The notes under the pieces are model-generated. The model saw only the letters and a program-made list of their open reading frames with translations. It was not told the DNA's origin and did no database searches. Positions 46,291 to 58,106 of a stretch of 64,000 bases of DNA are shown piece by piece (positions within the stretch are counted from its first letter, which is position 1; each line of letters starts with the position of its first letter). Location of the stretch: contig OZ316892.1 of NCBI GenBank assembly GCA_973895155.1, positions 24,118,001 through 24,182,000 on the forward strand, in the 5' to 3' direction. This DNA is from Marsupella aquatica (taxonomy: Eukaryota > Marchantiophyta). The position numbers and the translations under genes are program-made.

Positions 46291-49260
46291 ACCTCATAAT
46301 CACCTCACTGAGGTGCTCATTTCAATATGAATTTCGGCCAGCATCCTACCAGAAATCTAAAATCCTTATTCAAAAAATAGCCACATACCAAGCATAATGG
46401 TGGAGCTTGGTTGAGTTCCATATGGCTGAATCAGCTAATAGTTTGTTTCATTCTCTCCTGGATAAATGATTTTTCTATTAATTTTCTTTAAATGTAGCAC
46501 AAACCATGAAAACACATTACAAACATTAAGTTATCAATGCTTAGGACACTACAGCAAATTTATTATGTAGCCCCATGGGAAGTTCCTTCTATATTCCCTG
46601 GCATCAGGCAACCACATCCTCAAGTTTTTGTCACAATATGAATGTCTATGTTTGCAACAACAAACAGGCGTGATCGTTCCTTGACTCAAGGCCAACAACA
46701 TATGAAACTCAAAAAGAATAACTGACTAACTTAAAATGCCATTGGTTTAAAGTGGGCACTGTCATTGTTAATCATGAACATCTTATTGCATTTGTAGGCA
46801 AAAGAAATTTGATGGCATGCACCTTTTCTTGTGGCCACTGTGCCTAAGGATGGGAAAAATTAAGCATGAAAAAACACACTTTGTAAGGATAAACATAAGG
46901 ATGGGTTATCTCATATAGCTCATTTTCATTACAATAAAAAAGACAGCTTATTCTTTACTTGGCCTACCACTATGAACATGCTGAGAAAATACATAAGAGG
47001 AAATAGTCCTTGTACCCCTCCTATTCAAATCCTTAGCAAAAGAAGATAACCTATCTGTATTGATGCCTCCTTTGAAACCTAGTTTCTTGCAGGTTTAAGT
47101 CAAAACTTTCTAGAAACTTTTGGAAGTATACCACACTGTCCGCCGCAACTAGTGTGAGTATCTAATTAGTGTGCCACCAACATTAGAGTGACTCACACTC
47201 AATTGTGTAAACATTTTTTGTAATCCGAATCACATTAATTAAGTATGTTAAGTCACACTATTTACTTTGTATTAGGTAAGCTTGAGTCTCAGTTTTATGC
47301 CAGATTCTCAGTGTGCAATGTCAAGGTGAACACCTCAATTAGTGAGACCAAAAGTTTGACTTCTTGTGATATCTAATGAGTATGACACCTGAAATAATGT
47401 GACTCGCACTATTTTCTGTGAGACATCAAAATTAAAGGGCTACTCATTAGTGTGACTAACTCTAATTGGGTGGACAGCGTAGCTGTAAGGGTGCAACCTC
47501 TATGCATATGTGTTCAAACCCTATGTCCCTTTTGTCACTGTAGTTCCCAGTCATGTATTCTTATTTAACTATTTGACTTAGGTTAATTAACTGAGGTAAA
47601 ATCTTAGAAAACCAATTGGAACTTTTAAGGGACCGGTTTGAGTCCACAGAAATTTACTTTGAAACTTTGTGTGTAGCTTTGATCAAATGAAATTTTGTAG
47701 TGCCCAATTTTTTACTCATGAGTTGTTTCGACAAGAAGATAAACAAGGGATCTCATAGGTTTGCTAGCACTAACTCCCTCATAGTTTTTGGGCAGCATCA
47801 TCAAGTCCCCTCCGTGTCAGTAAGAGGTTTGAATTATTGTTTTTTTTTCAGTTTATTATGATAGACCATTAACCTATCATACGGACTTGACAGTACTGTA
47901 CTAAAAAAACATGGACCGTAAGTTCAAACTATGTTTTACGGTATTATGGTGCTGTATTCAGAGTAGTACGTTACAGTATAATAAAGGGACAGTTTTCCTG
48001 TAAAACATATTTTACTGAAGTAAAAGACTCAACAAAGAGGAAAAGAAAGCAAGTCAGAAATCAAGGACAGTAAAACCTGGACAGTAGTTACCATAACAAT
48101 ACCCAAATGAACGAAATTAATTGTACGTACAAGTCGTTTCTCTTATTTTGCACAGTCCATGAGTACAAATACTGGCTAACTGCATCCACGTTAAGTACAC
48201 ATGGGATGCCTCCTCCCAAGAGTGTGCACTTAGAGAGAGATTACTGTACTGTAGAATGACTGGATACCCAAGGTCTGGCTTTTCGGCGAACAAGAGTTCT
48301 TTTCATAAGGACTAATCAGAAAAAATGGAACAATCACACTGAATAGCTTGGGGTCAGAATTAGTCAAATTTTGGCCAACAAAAACCATTCAGAATACAAG
48401 GCGATTCGTGAGTTTGGAAGCCAGGCAAACTGGCAGAGGTTCAACCGTGTTTACTGGCAATTGTTTTTCAATATACCATAATCCCCCTTTGTAAAACTTG
48501 TACTCAAGTAATTGAGCTAATAAGAATTTTGGCAACTTTTTGCCAAAAAGAAAAACCCCGGGTGAATGCTGTACGACTCTACAGTCACGCAGTTGACAAA
48601 GCCTCAAAATGACGTGGTCTAGGCTTATGACCTGGTTGTGTGTTGTGGGTGTAGCCATTTACTGTTGGTATATTGGGTCTCCAACCTTTCAGATCGTGTT
48701 TCTTGGTTAGGCTTTTTGGTTCTTTGGCAGTGAGACATATGTTAGTATGTAGGAGTTGTAGGTATTGTGTTGTCATGGTCACAAGAAGTGACTGGAGCAA
48801 AGCAGGGGTGGAGGCAGCCATGATTAAGAACGAAGGAAGATCCCAAGCTAGGTTAATTAGTGAGGATTAGCATGTGTAGATAGGGAGACACTGCCCGCTG
48901 CCCTTGTATACCTGGCCGCAATTTTGGGTTAAATATTATCCACTGGAAGATTTCAGCATGAATCACATGCTTCATTTTTAATCACAGGCAGAAACATTTG
49001 GAGGGGCAGTGGATGAGGCTCGGGCTGCATTGTACGTGAAGGCTGATAATGAGCCTTGAGATTGCCCTACGAGCTGAATCAGCCATGAGGCAGATGGCAA
49101 GCCGGCAAGGGGGACTGGGCGCCTAGGGGCGCCTGTCTGGAGAGGGGCTGTGCGGGAAGCCGGCCTCTACATCCCCCCTGATATTCATGGATTATAATCT
49201 GTGACTTCCAGGGAGTTCCCTTTTCTTTTCTGTTCCCGGCTCTTCAGTCATCCTCAAAGG
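46291..49260. other. Gene desert
   Basis: No gene is supported. At 47140-47470 short words of the AGTGTGACTCACA type recur in both orientations. At 48385-48890 overlapping open frames exist on both strands without family features. Confidence 0.4.
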
Positions 49261-49359
49261 GGTATGGTGCAGTGTCGTGTGCCTTCCCCTGCGTAGTCAC
49301 CCACGAGCTCGTCCCCTCCATTCCCCTGCTTATCAGCTCAGCAACTGCCCTCTCCACCC

Positions 49360-49620
49360 TTGTCTCGTTTTACCCCCATTTTTTTGTTTCATCCTCACCC
49401 CCCCCCCCCCCCCCATGCCAACCATGTGACCCGCCACCACTCCTGGTTTTTTTTGGTCTTTTTTCTTCCTGGGGGTTTCTCTTGTTTACTCCCCTTTATT
49501 GGTTTTTTTTTGTCATTTGGGATCTTGCCTCCCATTCTTAAAAAATTTCCCTTGTTTGCTCCCCTTTATTGGGTCTCTTGTCTCCAAGTTTGGCACTTTG
49601 AGTTCGTTGATAGTTTGTGA
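49360..49620. repeat. C tract and repeated pyrimidine-rich segment
   Basis: A run of about 17 C lies at 49398-49414. After it, a segment containing CTTGTTT(A/G)CTCCCCTTTATTGG appears twice (about 49483 and 49552). The second is followed by the dispersed TCTCTTGTCTCCAAGTTTGGCA block seen at 40500. Confidence 0.6.
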
Positions 49621-50891
49621 TATATAGTTTACTTCTCCTAAAAGTACGGTATTATGTGAAAAAGAAATGAGGTGGTAGCTGTTTACACATGACTGTGTCA
49701 CTGTCTCATGACACTCACCTTTAGTGTTTAATTATAGTCAACAGCTCATATAGTAGTTGTTTTATCCTACTGTATTTTCTATTTCGGACTTTGACAATAC
49801 TTCATAAGAAGTCAAAAGGGGAATATGATTCTCCCATGGATTGTAGATAGAAATCACACAGCTTTTGGCTTATTGGGGTTGTGGCCGGGTTGCCCTGGGT
49901 TGCTAAGCGGGTTTTGTTCACAAGTAAAAAATTGCTTTGAAAACCAACAAATGTAATCACACACACTGGATGGACTAATTTTAAAGAATCTTCTGTGACA
50001 TTGTGACTAAAATGCTATCCATCCATGTTGCAACAGTCCATGGGAGCAATTTGGCAAACGTAGAGGTCCATTTGGGATTCATTTTCAGACAATAAGGGGA
50101 ATGTCAAGGAAAAAAGGCCACACGAGACAAGGTTTGGGGTGGGCAGTGCAAATCTAATTCTTGTTCACCACCTGAGTGCACTGCTAAACTTTGGGATTAG
50201 CCAGTGAAGTTACTCTGACTTAACAAGAGACTATTAGCCAGTTGGCTGCAATAACCAAATGCAGATGCAGGAGCCAGATTTCCTTACTCCATAGGCCAGC
50301 AGGAAGCCACCTTGGCTAATTTTTGAAATACCAAAAAAAGTGGCTGGTGTGGACATATTTGGGGGTGGATGGTTTATGACTATTTTCAGGTCCTCTAAAC
50401 CCAAGAAAACAAAGCTCTAACCTAAAACATGCCACTAGTTTGAGTGTTGCTCCATAGTCTATACAATGATATGAGGGAGCCCTAAGCTTGTCACAGTAAG
50501 GCCCCTAATATTGTCACCATAATGCCCACCTCTGAGCTCTAAGGCTTTGTGCAGATGTACCATGTGAGGAATGTTTATAACACAAATCCATTTAGTCTAA
50601 ACTTAGTAGACAAGTTTTTTCCTTCATATACATTTTAGATAAATTAGTTGCTATTGGGATTTCTTCCGGAAGCTGATCCTTGGGTGTACCACAATGTTTG
50701 TCTGTTCAATTCAAATGGACCTAGCAACTCTCAAGACCCAAAAGTGTGACCAATTATTTGATAGATCAGAGTTCAAAGTAGTTCAAAGTGATTTTTGGAG
50801 AGAGTCACTCCAGGTTACAGTACTCCACCTAAGTTGTTTGTCAAACATTGTGATCCATCCAGTTTCTGTTTGTTTTTGTTTTGCCTTGAAA
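49621..50891. other. Intergenic, no gene seen
   Basis: AT-rich with no supported feature. Confidence 0.4.
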
Positions 50892-51233
50892 GTGTTAAGG
50901 ATTGCTCTTAGTTAGTCTTGTGACTCAAAGGTTACGTTAATTATGTTAACCTTAGTTAGGGACTTAGCTGAGGTTAGGTTAGTTGTGCGTGACCTTGTAT
51001 ATACCAGGGCTAGTGTAAGCCGCTAGTATGTGGTGTTGGCTCATTGTAACGGAGCAACTTAAGGAAGAGAGAGAGCTTGTGTGTTTGACTACTTTGAAGT
51101 AAAGTTGGAGTGTTCGTGTGGACGTAGCTTTGGAGAAGAGGTGAAACACGTATGGATTGTGTCGACTACATGTGCATGGTATGAGTTATGATTGTATCAT
51201 CGTGAAGGAAGACGTCATACTTCAACACAAAGA
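50892..51233 (+). mobile_element. Possible solo LTR of a copia-type element
   Basis: The stretch starts TGTTAAGGATTGCTC, has repeated TTAGTTAG and GTTAAC words, then GAGAGAGAGCTTGTGTG and GTGTGGACGTAGCTTTGG. The GTGGACGTAGC motif and its position near the 3' end mirror the LTRs at 24178 and 29521. No partner LTR, primer site or coding region follows. The right end is approximate and no clean target duplication is visible. Confidence 0.35.
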
Positions 51234-52360
51234 TGATTTTGAATTCCATTCACAAACATAGCATAGATCTAGACTTCTTCATTTTTGACTGAAAAAAGTG
51301 AAGTCCTCATGGTGGGACCTGACTGCATATTGTGTGTATTGGAAAGTTAGGTAGTACATAATAATATTACCAGATTTTAGAGTATACAGGAAAACTAGGA
51401 GTAGGGATGTAGCCCCAGATGTAGCATAGAGTATGAGTGAAAGCTAACGAAACTAGCATGAGCGAGAGAGGAAGATTACTTCAATCTTTTTCTGGCAAAA
51501 ACACCCTTCAGTTATGTTAGCCTGGTTCTCTTTTCCCTAGATTTAATCAAGAACTATCAGGATTAAATCTAGGGAAAATCTAGGGAAAAGTTCTTGAAAA
51601 AATCTTATAAGAGGTTGGGCCAAAAAATGGGGTGGTAGTCATTCAAATTGGCTGGGCACAAAAATTGAAAATCTGGTCAAAGATAAGCAATAAAGCCAAA
51701 GTGTGAATTTAGTTTAGTGCGACTCCAAGCAAGAAATAATAGCACAAGATAACAACAGAAAAGGTGAAAGACTTTAACACAATGCACCAGAGTATCTTCC
51801 CTCCATGATCCATACAAGAAAGTATTGTACGTACTCACATGCAAATAATTATTGTATATATTCAATATTGTGATGTAACATAGTTTTTTGTAATTCAATA
51901 TTGTGATGTAACATAGTTTTTTGTAATGCTGTAGGAGGGGTTTAATTGCACATACTATTCTAGTCAATAGAGTATCGCATACACTAATCAATAAAAAACT
52001 ATTATCCCACTATGTGTGTTGATTTTTTTACAGACATTTGCACTGTCATTTTCAATGCCAAAAAGCAAAAGCAATAAGGGCCCAAAGACATGATAAAGAG
52101 CATGACATGGGCGTTGATGGCAGGGTGTTGGGCAAGGGGCACACTCGCAATGTAGGGCAGCCCCTCAAAGGGCTCCAGCATCACATGGGAGGGGCAGGAG
52201 GGGAAGGCGAGCGAGTGGAGTGATAGTGAATGAGAAAAAGAGGAGACAAAAATAGTGAAAATGGGGGAAGGGGGGTTAAGGTTTGAACAGAAGAGAAAAA
52301 ATGTTTGAAAAACACCTCTCATTTTGTTATACTTGTTTGGTGGTCATAGCCAGTCTTTTG
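51234..52360. other. Intergenic with small hairpin and 33-bp duplication
   Basis: A perfect 18-bp inverted repeat with a 12-base loop lies at 51531-51578 (TTTTCCCTAGATTTAATC and its complement). A perfect 33-bp direct duplication lies at 51861-51926. No gene seen. Confidence 0.6.
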
Positions 52361-53290
52361 TGCAATGAGACCTTTTATTCAAGAATATTTTGTGCAAGGA
52401 GATATATTTTTTAATTCATTTTATCAAACTTTTGTGGTTGATGTAGCCCGTATGATATCTTTCACTCAACAAAAGTTTTTGTGCAATAATATTTTAACAA
52501 ATTTTTTGTTCAACGGTATCTTTTGCACCACATTATATTTCTAAAGAGCATCTTTAGCGTAATGATATCTTTAATTGAACGACATCATTTATGCAATGCA
52601 CAGGGGATTGAAAGGACAGTGACAGAATGACCATCTTTGCTAAACCCAAAACCTATAATCTAACGTTGCACCAATGTATAGTGTAGTCGTCATTCAAATG
52701 CAGGGGCATTTTGGGTGGAAAAACAAAAGAAAGAGAAAAAGACATAGACAAAGGAATAGGACCCAAAAAACCATGCTCCCCCTCGGATGCAGGCCGCAAT
52801 GACAGCATCAAGCCGCAACAACCCTGACTCTTGGTCAACTCGCTCCTTCCCTCCTTGACTTTTTATTTCACAACATCTTTCACATAATAACATCTTGGGT
52901 GAAAACAACACCTGTTTTCTTCCAACATCCTTTACTTCCCGAAATCTTTGGCAAAAATGACACATTTGTTTTAACGATGTCTTTCACATAATGACATCTT
53001 GGGTGAAAACAACACCTGTTTTCTTCCAACATCCTTTACTTCCCGATATCTTTGGCAAAAATGACACATTTGTTTTAACGACGTCTTTCACATAATGACA
53101 TCTTGGGTGATGTGACATCATTTTTCTTTAATGACATCTTTCACATAATGGCATCTTTGGCAAAACGACATCTTTTTACTTCACGACATCTACCTCTCAC
53201 ATAACAACATCTTTGGCAAAACAACATTTTTTTTTCTTAATGACATCTTGGGCGACATAACATATTTTTTCTTAACAAAATCTTTTGTGC
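52361..53290. repeat. ACATCTTT-rich dispersed repeat with 104-bp tandem units
   Basis: Units starting CTTTCACATAATGACATC occur at 52877, 52981 and 53085. The first two are nearly identical over 104 bp, with TTGGGTGAAAACAACACCTG and CCAACATCCTTTACTTCCCG. Looser ACATCTTT words continue to 53280 and precede the array from 52370. The block 52661-52720 matches 23705-23775, so both belong to one repeat family. Confidence 0.75.
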
Positions 53291-53329
53291 AATGCACAAA
53301 AATTGCGCTAGTTGAAAAATAAAACCAAA

Positions 53330-54050
53330 GAAGAAACACTAGCTCTAGAGCTCCCAAGCTTGTCTTTGACAAGTTGTTTTCTTCTGACCCAAAAGGCTCT
53401 TTGGTCATTATCAAGCACGGTTTTCTTTTCCTAGATGTAATTCAAACATAAACAAAGAACGCTGCCAAAGAACAAAAAATGTCAAACCGGGTGAAGACAA
53501 GGGAAGAACTCGAGAGTCCTGACAATTGGCCAAGAACTAAAAACCTACTGAAATCCTGTGTGGTGTAGATCAGGAGTAAATCACACAAGAGTATCACAAA
53601 ATGGAATGTGTCTAGGGGCTTTATAACTAGCTACCTCAGCCCTTTCAAGAATAGTGCATGCTTGAGCCTAGATGCCATCGAAAAAGTAAAAGGGAAACAA
53701 GGCTCTCAAGCTCCCAAACTTGTTGGTTGACAAATCGATGTCTTTTGACCGAACCAAAGGCTCTTCAAACAATATATCAAACTGCCAAAGTCCAAAAATT
53801 CCAACTAGGGCGACCCAATACAGTAAGTGTGTGTGTGTTGGGTGGGGTGGCGTGGGGTGGGGGGGGGTGGAGGGGGGCGGGGGGGGGGGGAGAGGGAGAG
53901 ACCCCAAGCTCTTTGGTCCTAAATGTCTGGTGTTCTCCTTTCCCTGCGTGTAATTGAAAAGTAGAAAGGACGAAAAGAAACCCTACTCCCAAGCTCGTCG
54001 TTGACAAATGACAAGTTGCTACTAAAGTGGCACTGTTGCCCACTGCTCGA
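53330..54050. repeat. Diverged ~360-bp repeat and G-rich tract
   Basis: GAGCTCCCAAGCTTGT, TTGACAA, TTTTGACC and AAAGGCTCTT appear in the same order at 53345-53400 and 53704-53765. A third partial copy (CCCAAGCTCTTTGGTC) lies at 53902. Between them, 53836-53892 is almost pure G with T and is a potential G-quadruplex. Confidence 0.6.
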
Positions 54051-54799
54051 GCCTCGAGGGTACTCTAGTCACCGTGATTATTGTAGTAGTGGGTAGACCT
54101 TGTCAACAGCGTAATATTTAAAGTTTCTTCCTTTTTCGCCAGGGTGGAAATGTAAGCCTTGGTGAAGCTGCAAGGAAGTTTCCTTGTTTTTTGGGGATAA
54201 TTCCTGGCCACTAGATCTCCGTAGATGTTTGGGCACCCGTGGATTGTGGTAGATAAGGTCTTGGTCAGCTGAGAAACAGGTCAATGGGAAAAAGAAGACC
54301 TAGCCAACCTTAGCCAAAAGTGACTATACTTTTTGCAGAGGGGGAATCTAGCGTATTTGTATGCACCAAAAAACGTTGCTTCGCACTCTCTCTGATCCAT
54401 TCTCCAGGGTACTCTACTCGTAGTGATTAGAGCTTGATAGCCATCTCTCATTCTGCTGCTCTTGGGTGGTCAACAGCCTTTTTTTAGTGTCCAGAACTGG
54501 CTAGATTCCACCACTCTGAAAGGTCTTCACCACCTATGGCAAAAATTGGGTCCTGTAGTTTTGTTGTCTTCCATGAGAGAGTCACACCTAGCCACATACC
54601 CCCATTCGACAGAATCTATGGATGTCTGACTGTTCAGAAACTAGTGAAGGAGAACTACAGTAGATAAAGGAAGATTCCACACAAGTTGACAACCTAGCCA
54701 AACAAGAAAACCCCTTCTGATGCGCCTTTCTTAAAATTAAGTTGGTCAGGTCCAAAAAAGAGTGGTCAGGCCAACACACGTAGTTATATCTATTTGAAA
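54051..54799. other. Intergenic, no gene seen
   Basis: No supported feature on either strand. Confidence 0.4.
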
Positions 54800-55120
54800 T
54801 TACAGCTTTTTACTAATTAGTCCCCCAAATTGACCCGTTTTAGTTACCGCTCCCCCAAACTAAATTATTTCTCCAGTGCCCCCCCCCCCATTTCGTATAT
54901 TGGGTTAAGTAAACCACAGGAGTTAAACCAAGTGTTGGCCCTCATTGGTCGGGTGCCACATGGCAAGGTGGTACTTGCCTGCGCGTTACTCTGGTGAAGA
55001 ATGCCCAGTCCCGGGCCGCTCCTCACCCCCTATTGCGAATAAGGGTCATCGGGCCCTAAGCCTCTCTTCGCCCGACTACCACCCTGCCCAAAGCCAGCTG
55101 TTTGAAATTATTATAAAAGG
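54800..55120. mobile_element. Partial fold-back element related to 1258-1875
   Basis: TTTTACTAATTAGTCCCCCAAATTGACCC at the left end and GGTGCCACATGGCAAGGTGGTA inside follow the order of the left arm at 1258-1512 and of the reverse-complemented right arm. The second arm is not found, so this is a truncated copy. Confidence 0.55.
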
Positions 55121-56380
55121 CAAGAGGAAGCAAGACAGTACTCTAGTCTACCCTTTACCTTATTCATAAGTAGATTTGCATCAAAATTAGACTGTTTGAA
55201 AGTAAATACTGTAGAGTGTAGTTTTGGGAAGTCCTGAGGAAAGTAAATTTTGAGACGGGACACCCTGAATTTTTCATGTGAGGCAAATTTCCCCAGACAG
55301 CTTATTTTTTATTGAGATAGCGACAGATGGTATCAGTAAAATACAGGAAAAAATAAACTGAGAAACTTTTTGGCTAAATACAATTAGCCAGGTGCAAGAG
55401 TCTGGAAGCAAACTAAAGTAACTTTGGTGCAATGAACAATCCAGAACTAAGGTAGGGTGGACTATGGACCAGATTGCAACAAAATAACACAATAATAACC
55501 TGTAGTATCTTCAGCTGGAGCTCTCTTGTTTGTCCTCTTTATTGGATCTCTTATATTTGGGATGTTGTCTCTAGTTTAAGATGAGTCACAACATTCTCTC
55601 GTGCTAGTGTTTTTGAAGGGAACAGACAAGTCTTGGAGGGCCCCAACACATATGCATGGACTGCTTTTTGCTACAGACCCTGATTAGGCAACCACCCAAG
55701 TATGTCAATTACCATTTTTTGGAACAACAGATCTTTTTGGAACAACAGATTTTTGACCCAAGAGCCACCCTGCAGCATTTGGATCACAGGAAACAGCGGG
55801 TTTGAGACACCCTATTGGGTTCCTCACCTTGGGGTCCTGTGCTGGGTTCAATTATTTGATGCATTGGTATATAGTGGATTATTTTTGTTCTTTGGTAATG
55901 TGATATATTATCATATTAAAATATCTATCAACAAATATATATTGGCAAATCAAAAGCTACTCCCTGGGACTAATATCTAGAGTGGAATCTCTGGGCCCAG
56001 ACTCTAACTAAGTGCATTAGTGAAAGGGAAACCTGACTGTAACTAAGTGCATAAAAAGAAAGTGAAAGTACAAACAGAAAACAGGGATTGGGAGTGAGGT
56101 TGCAGACAAAAACGAGGGATGGGGACAAGGATGACATATATTTACTTTCAATATAAAGTGTAATCAATGTGTATCAGAGTAATATCATGAACAAGCCATC
56201 TCTATTTACATTCAACAAATGGACCGAGGCTAGTAGGGCGTCTCAAAGCTTCAAATTTACAGATGATGACATTTGGCAATAAAGGAATGATCATAACTTT
56301 TTCTCAAAGCTATAGAAAAGTATTTTTTTCTTTTTCTTTTTTCTTTCACTAGCCTCTATAATGATTGACCTTAATGACAT
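55121..56380. other. Intergenic, no gene seen
   Basis: AT-rich. No coding or RNA gene could be supported. Confidence 0.4.
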
Positions 56381-56439
56381 AAGACCAATAGTTATGGCAA
56401 AAAGTTATAGACTATGAATTTTGCAGTCCGCAACTTTGT

Positions 56440-56690
56440 GTGTATGTAACTCTTAACTAGGGAGTTAAGATCCAACTCTTAGAGTATTAATTTATCTTAA
56501 CTAGGGAGTTAAGATCCATCAAATTGCCAACTCTTAGACTATGAATTTGGCAGTAGGTAACTTTATGTGTATGTAACTCTTAACTATGGAATTAAGATCT
56601 ATCAAATTGTCAACCCAACTTTGTGTGTACTGTATATAACTCTTAACTATGGAATCAAGATCCATCAAATTGTCAACTCTTAGACACCCC
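56440..56690. repeat. Short imperfect tandem repeats
   Basis: AACTCTTAACTA(G/T)GGA followed by TTAAGATC and CATCAAATTG recurs about four times (56450, 56494, 56574, 56638), with spacing of roughly 45-80 bp. TTTGTGTGTATGTAACTC links several copies. Non-coding. Confidence 0.7.
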
Positions 56691-58106
56691 TAGTACTCTA
56701 GTAGAGAGTCTCAAAGGGTTTGGTGGTCTGCCCTCCTAGGACGATGATACATCTATAACAATTATTGACTGTCATTTTAGGCGGTCCATGATTTTTGCAG
56801 ACTAACTAACCTACTTTTTCGTGGGAATTACTTATCAACTCCCTAGCATACAGAACGAGCCTAGCCATGAATAAACTGTCGTGCCCCCCTCCCCCCGCCG
56901 GGCCCGCCCCCTCCCCATGCTGTCCTCCTGATTTTGGATTGTGTCAATGAATGTGGGCGTGCACCAGTCATGCCGTTGAGGCTCGTTGAGAGAGTTCAGA
57001 GTGCCTCGGATTTGGGACCCATTGGGACAACCTCGAGTCCACGAGGCGCAGAACTCGGAACGCAGTCAGTCCCAGGCACTAAATTCTCTCTGTCTGTCAG
57101 TCCTGCTGCTTCCTCGTTCCCTCCCTTCCCATTCATTCCATTCATCCCCACACAATCCTCGCCCTCCTTCTCCCTCTCCACCTCGTCTCGTAGCTGCTCA
57201 GCTGCGAAATTGCAGTTGTGGAAGATTAGTCTTGACCTGTCGTCTGTCGAGCTGCTGAGCTACTTCTACTGGACTGGCTGATCAGTCTGTGCGTTTGCTG
57301 CTCGATTATCGGGTCATTTGGCGCTCTGGAGTCGTTAAAATCATTCCGACACTGGTGCAGCTTCTATTTTTGAAAGTGGCGGAGTTTCAAGTAGCTGACC
57401 TTGGTAAGTGCTCAGTCTGTTTGTGTTTTTTTGTAAGAAGGGAGACTGAAAAGGGAATGGTGACGGTTGGGAACGCTGCCGGTACACACCTCAAAGTTTT
57501 GAACAATGTCGGAGGTGCTAGCGAGCTGTTGCAGTGGAAGGCCTGCAGACATCGCAGCTGTTGTTCGTTACATGTTTGTTGATTGATTGATGGATGGTTT
57601 GATTGACAGACTAGAGGCTTCCGTCCTCCTCACTGGCTCTGCTGCTGCTGCTCCTGGAGAAAAGGTAGAGGAAGGAGGCTGAGGAAGGAGGAAGTGGTTT
57701 AAATGGGAACTAAGAGGAGAAATGTCCGGGATTTTGTAACTACTGGTAGATGAGCTTGCCCACCAACAGGGCATGACATTCGCTTGGAGGAGTGCCCCGA
57801 TTGTTGTGGGACTCGGGTCCATAGATAGACTGCAGAGAGGTAGATAGATGGTAGGATATAAAACTGGAGAACATCTTGCAATGTATTGCTTTCTCATGAG
57901 TTCAACACTTCTGTTGATACAGTTGGACTACTCCCGTAGTTGCTTGGACTTCGGTGTAGATTAGAGAGGATTTTGACTAAGGTGCAGCAGGTCGACATTT
58001 ACAATCATGGCGAGGTTCTATTCCAAAGTAGTTTAAAGGACTGTGTGAGCAAGGATCTCCAGGAAAGAGGAGGAGGAGGAGAAACAGGTGTATAGCAAGG
58101 ATAATA
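56691..58106. promoter_or_regulatory. Upstream region of the RLP4-like gene
   Basis: From about 56880 the DNA becomes CT- and GC-rich, typical of a promoter and 5' leader. A strong donor-like site TTGGTAAGTG lies near 57403, so part of the leader may be spliced. A 115-codon open frame at 56934 has no family features and no ATG-based support as a protein. Confidence 0.4.

Noticed and set aside
47140-47470. CRISPR-like short repeats
   Set aside because: The AGTGTGACTCACA words vary in spacing, orientation and sequence, and the genome is a plant's; they are degenerate simple repeats.
56934-57281. 115-codon plus-strand open frame
   Set aside because: Composition is that of a pyrimidine-rich leader, there are no motifs, and it sits where the 5' untranslated region of the RLP4-like gene is expected.
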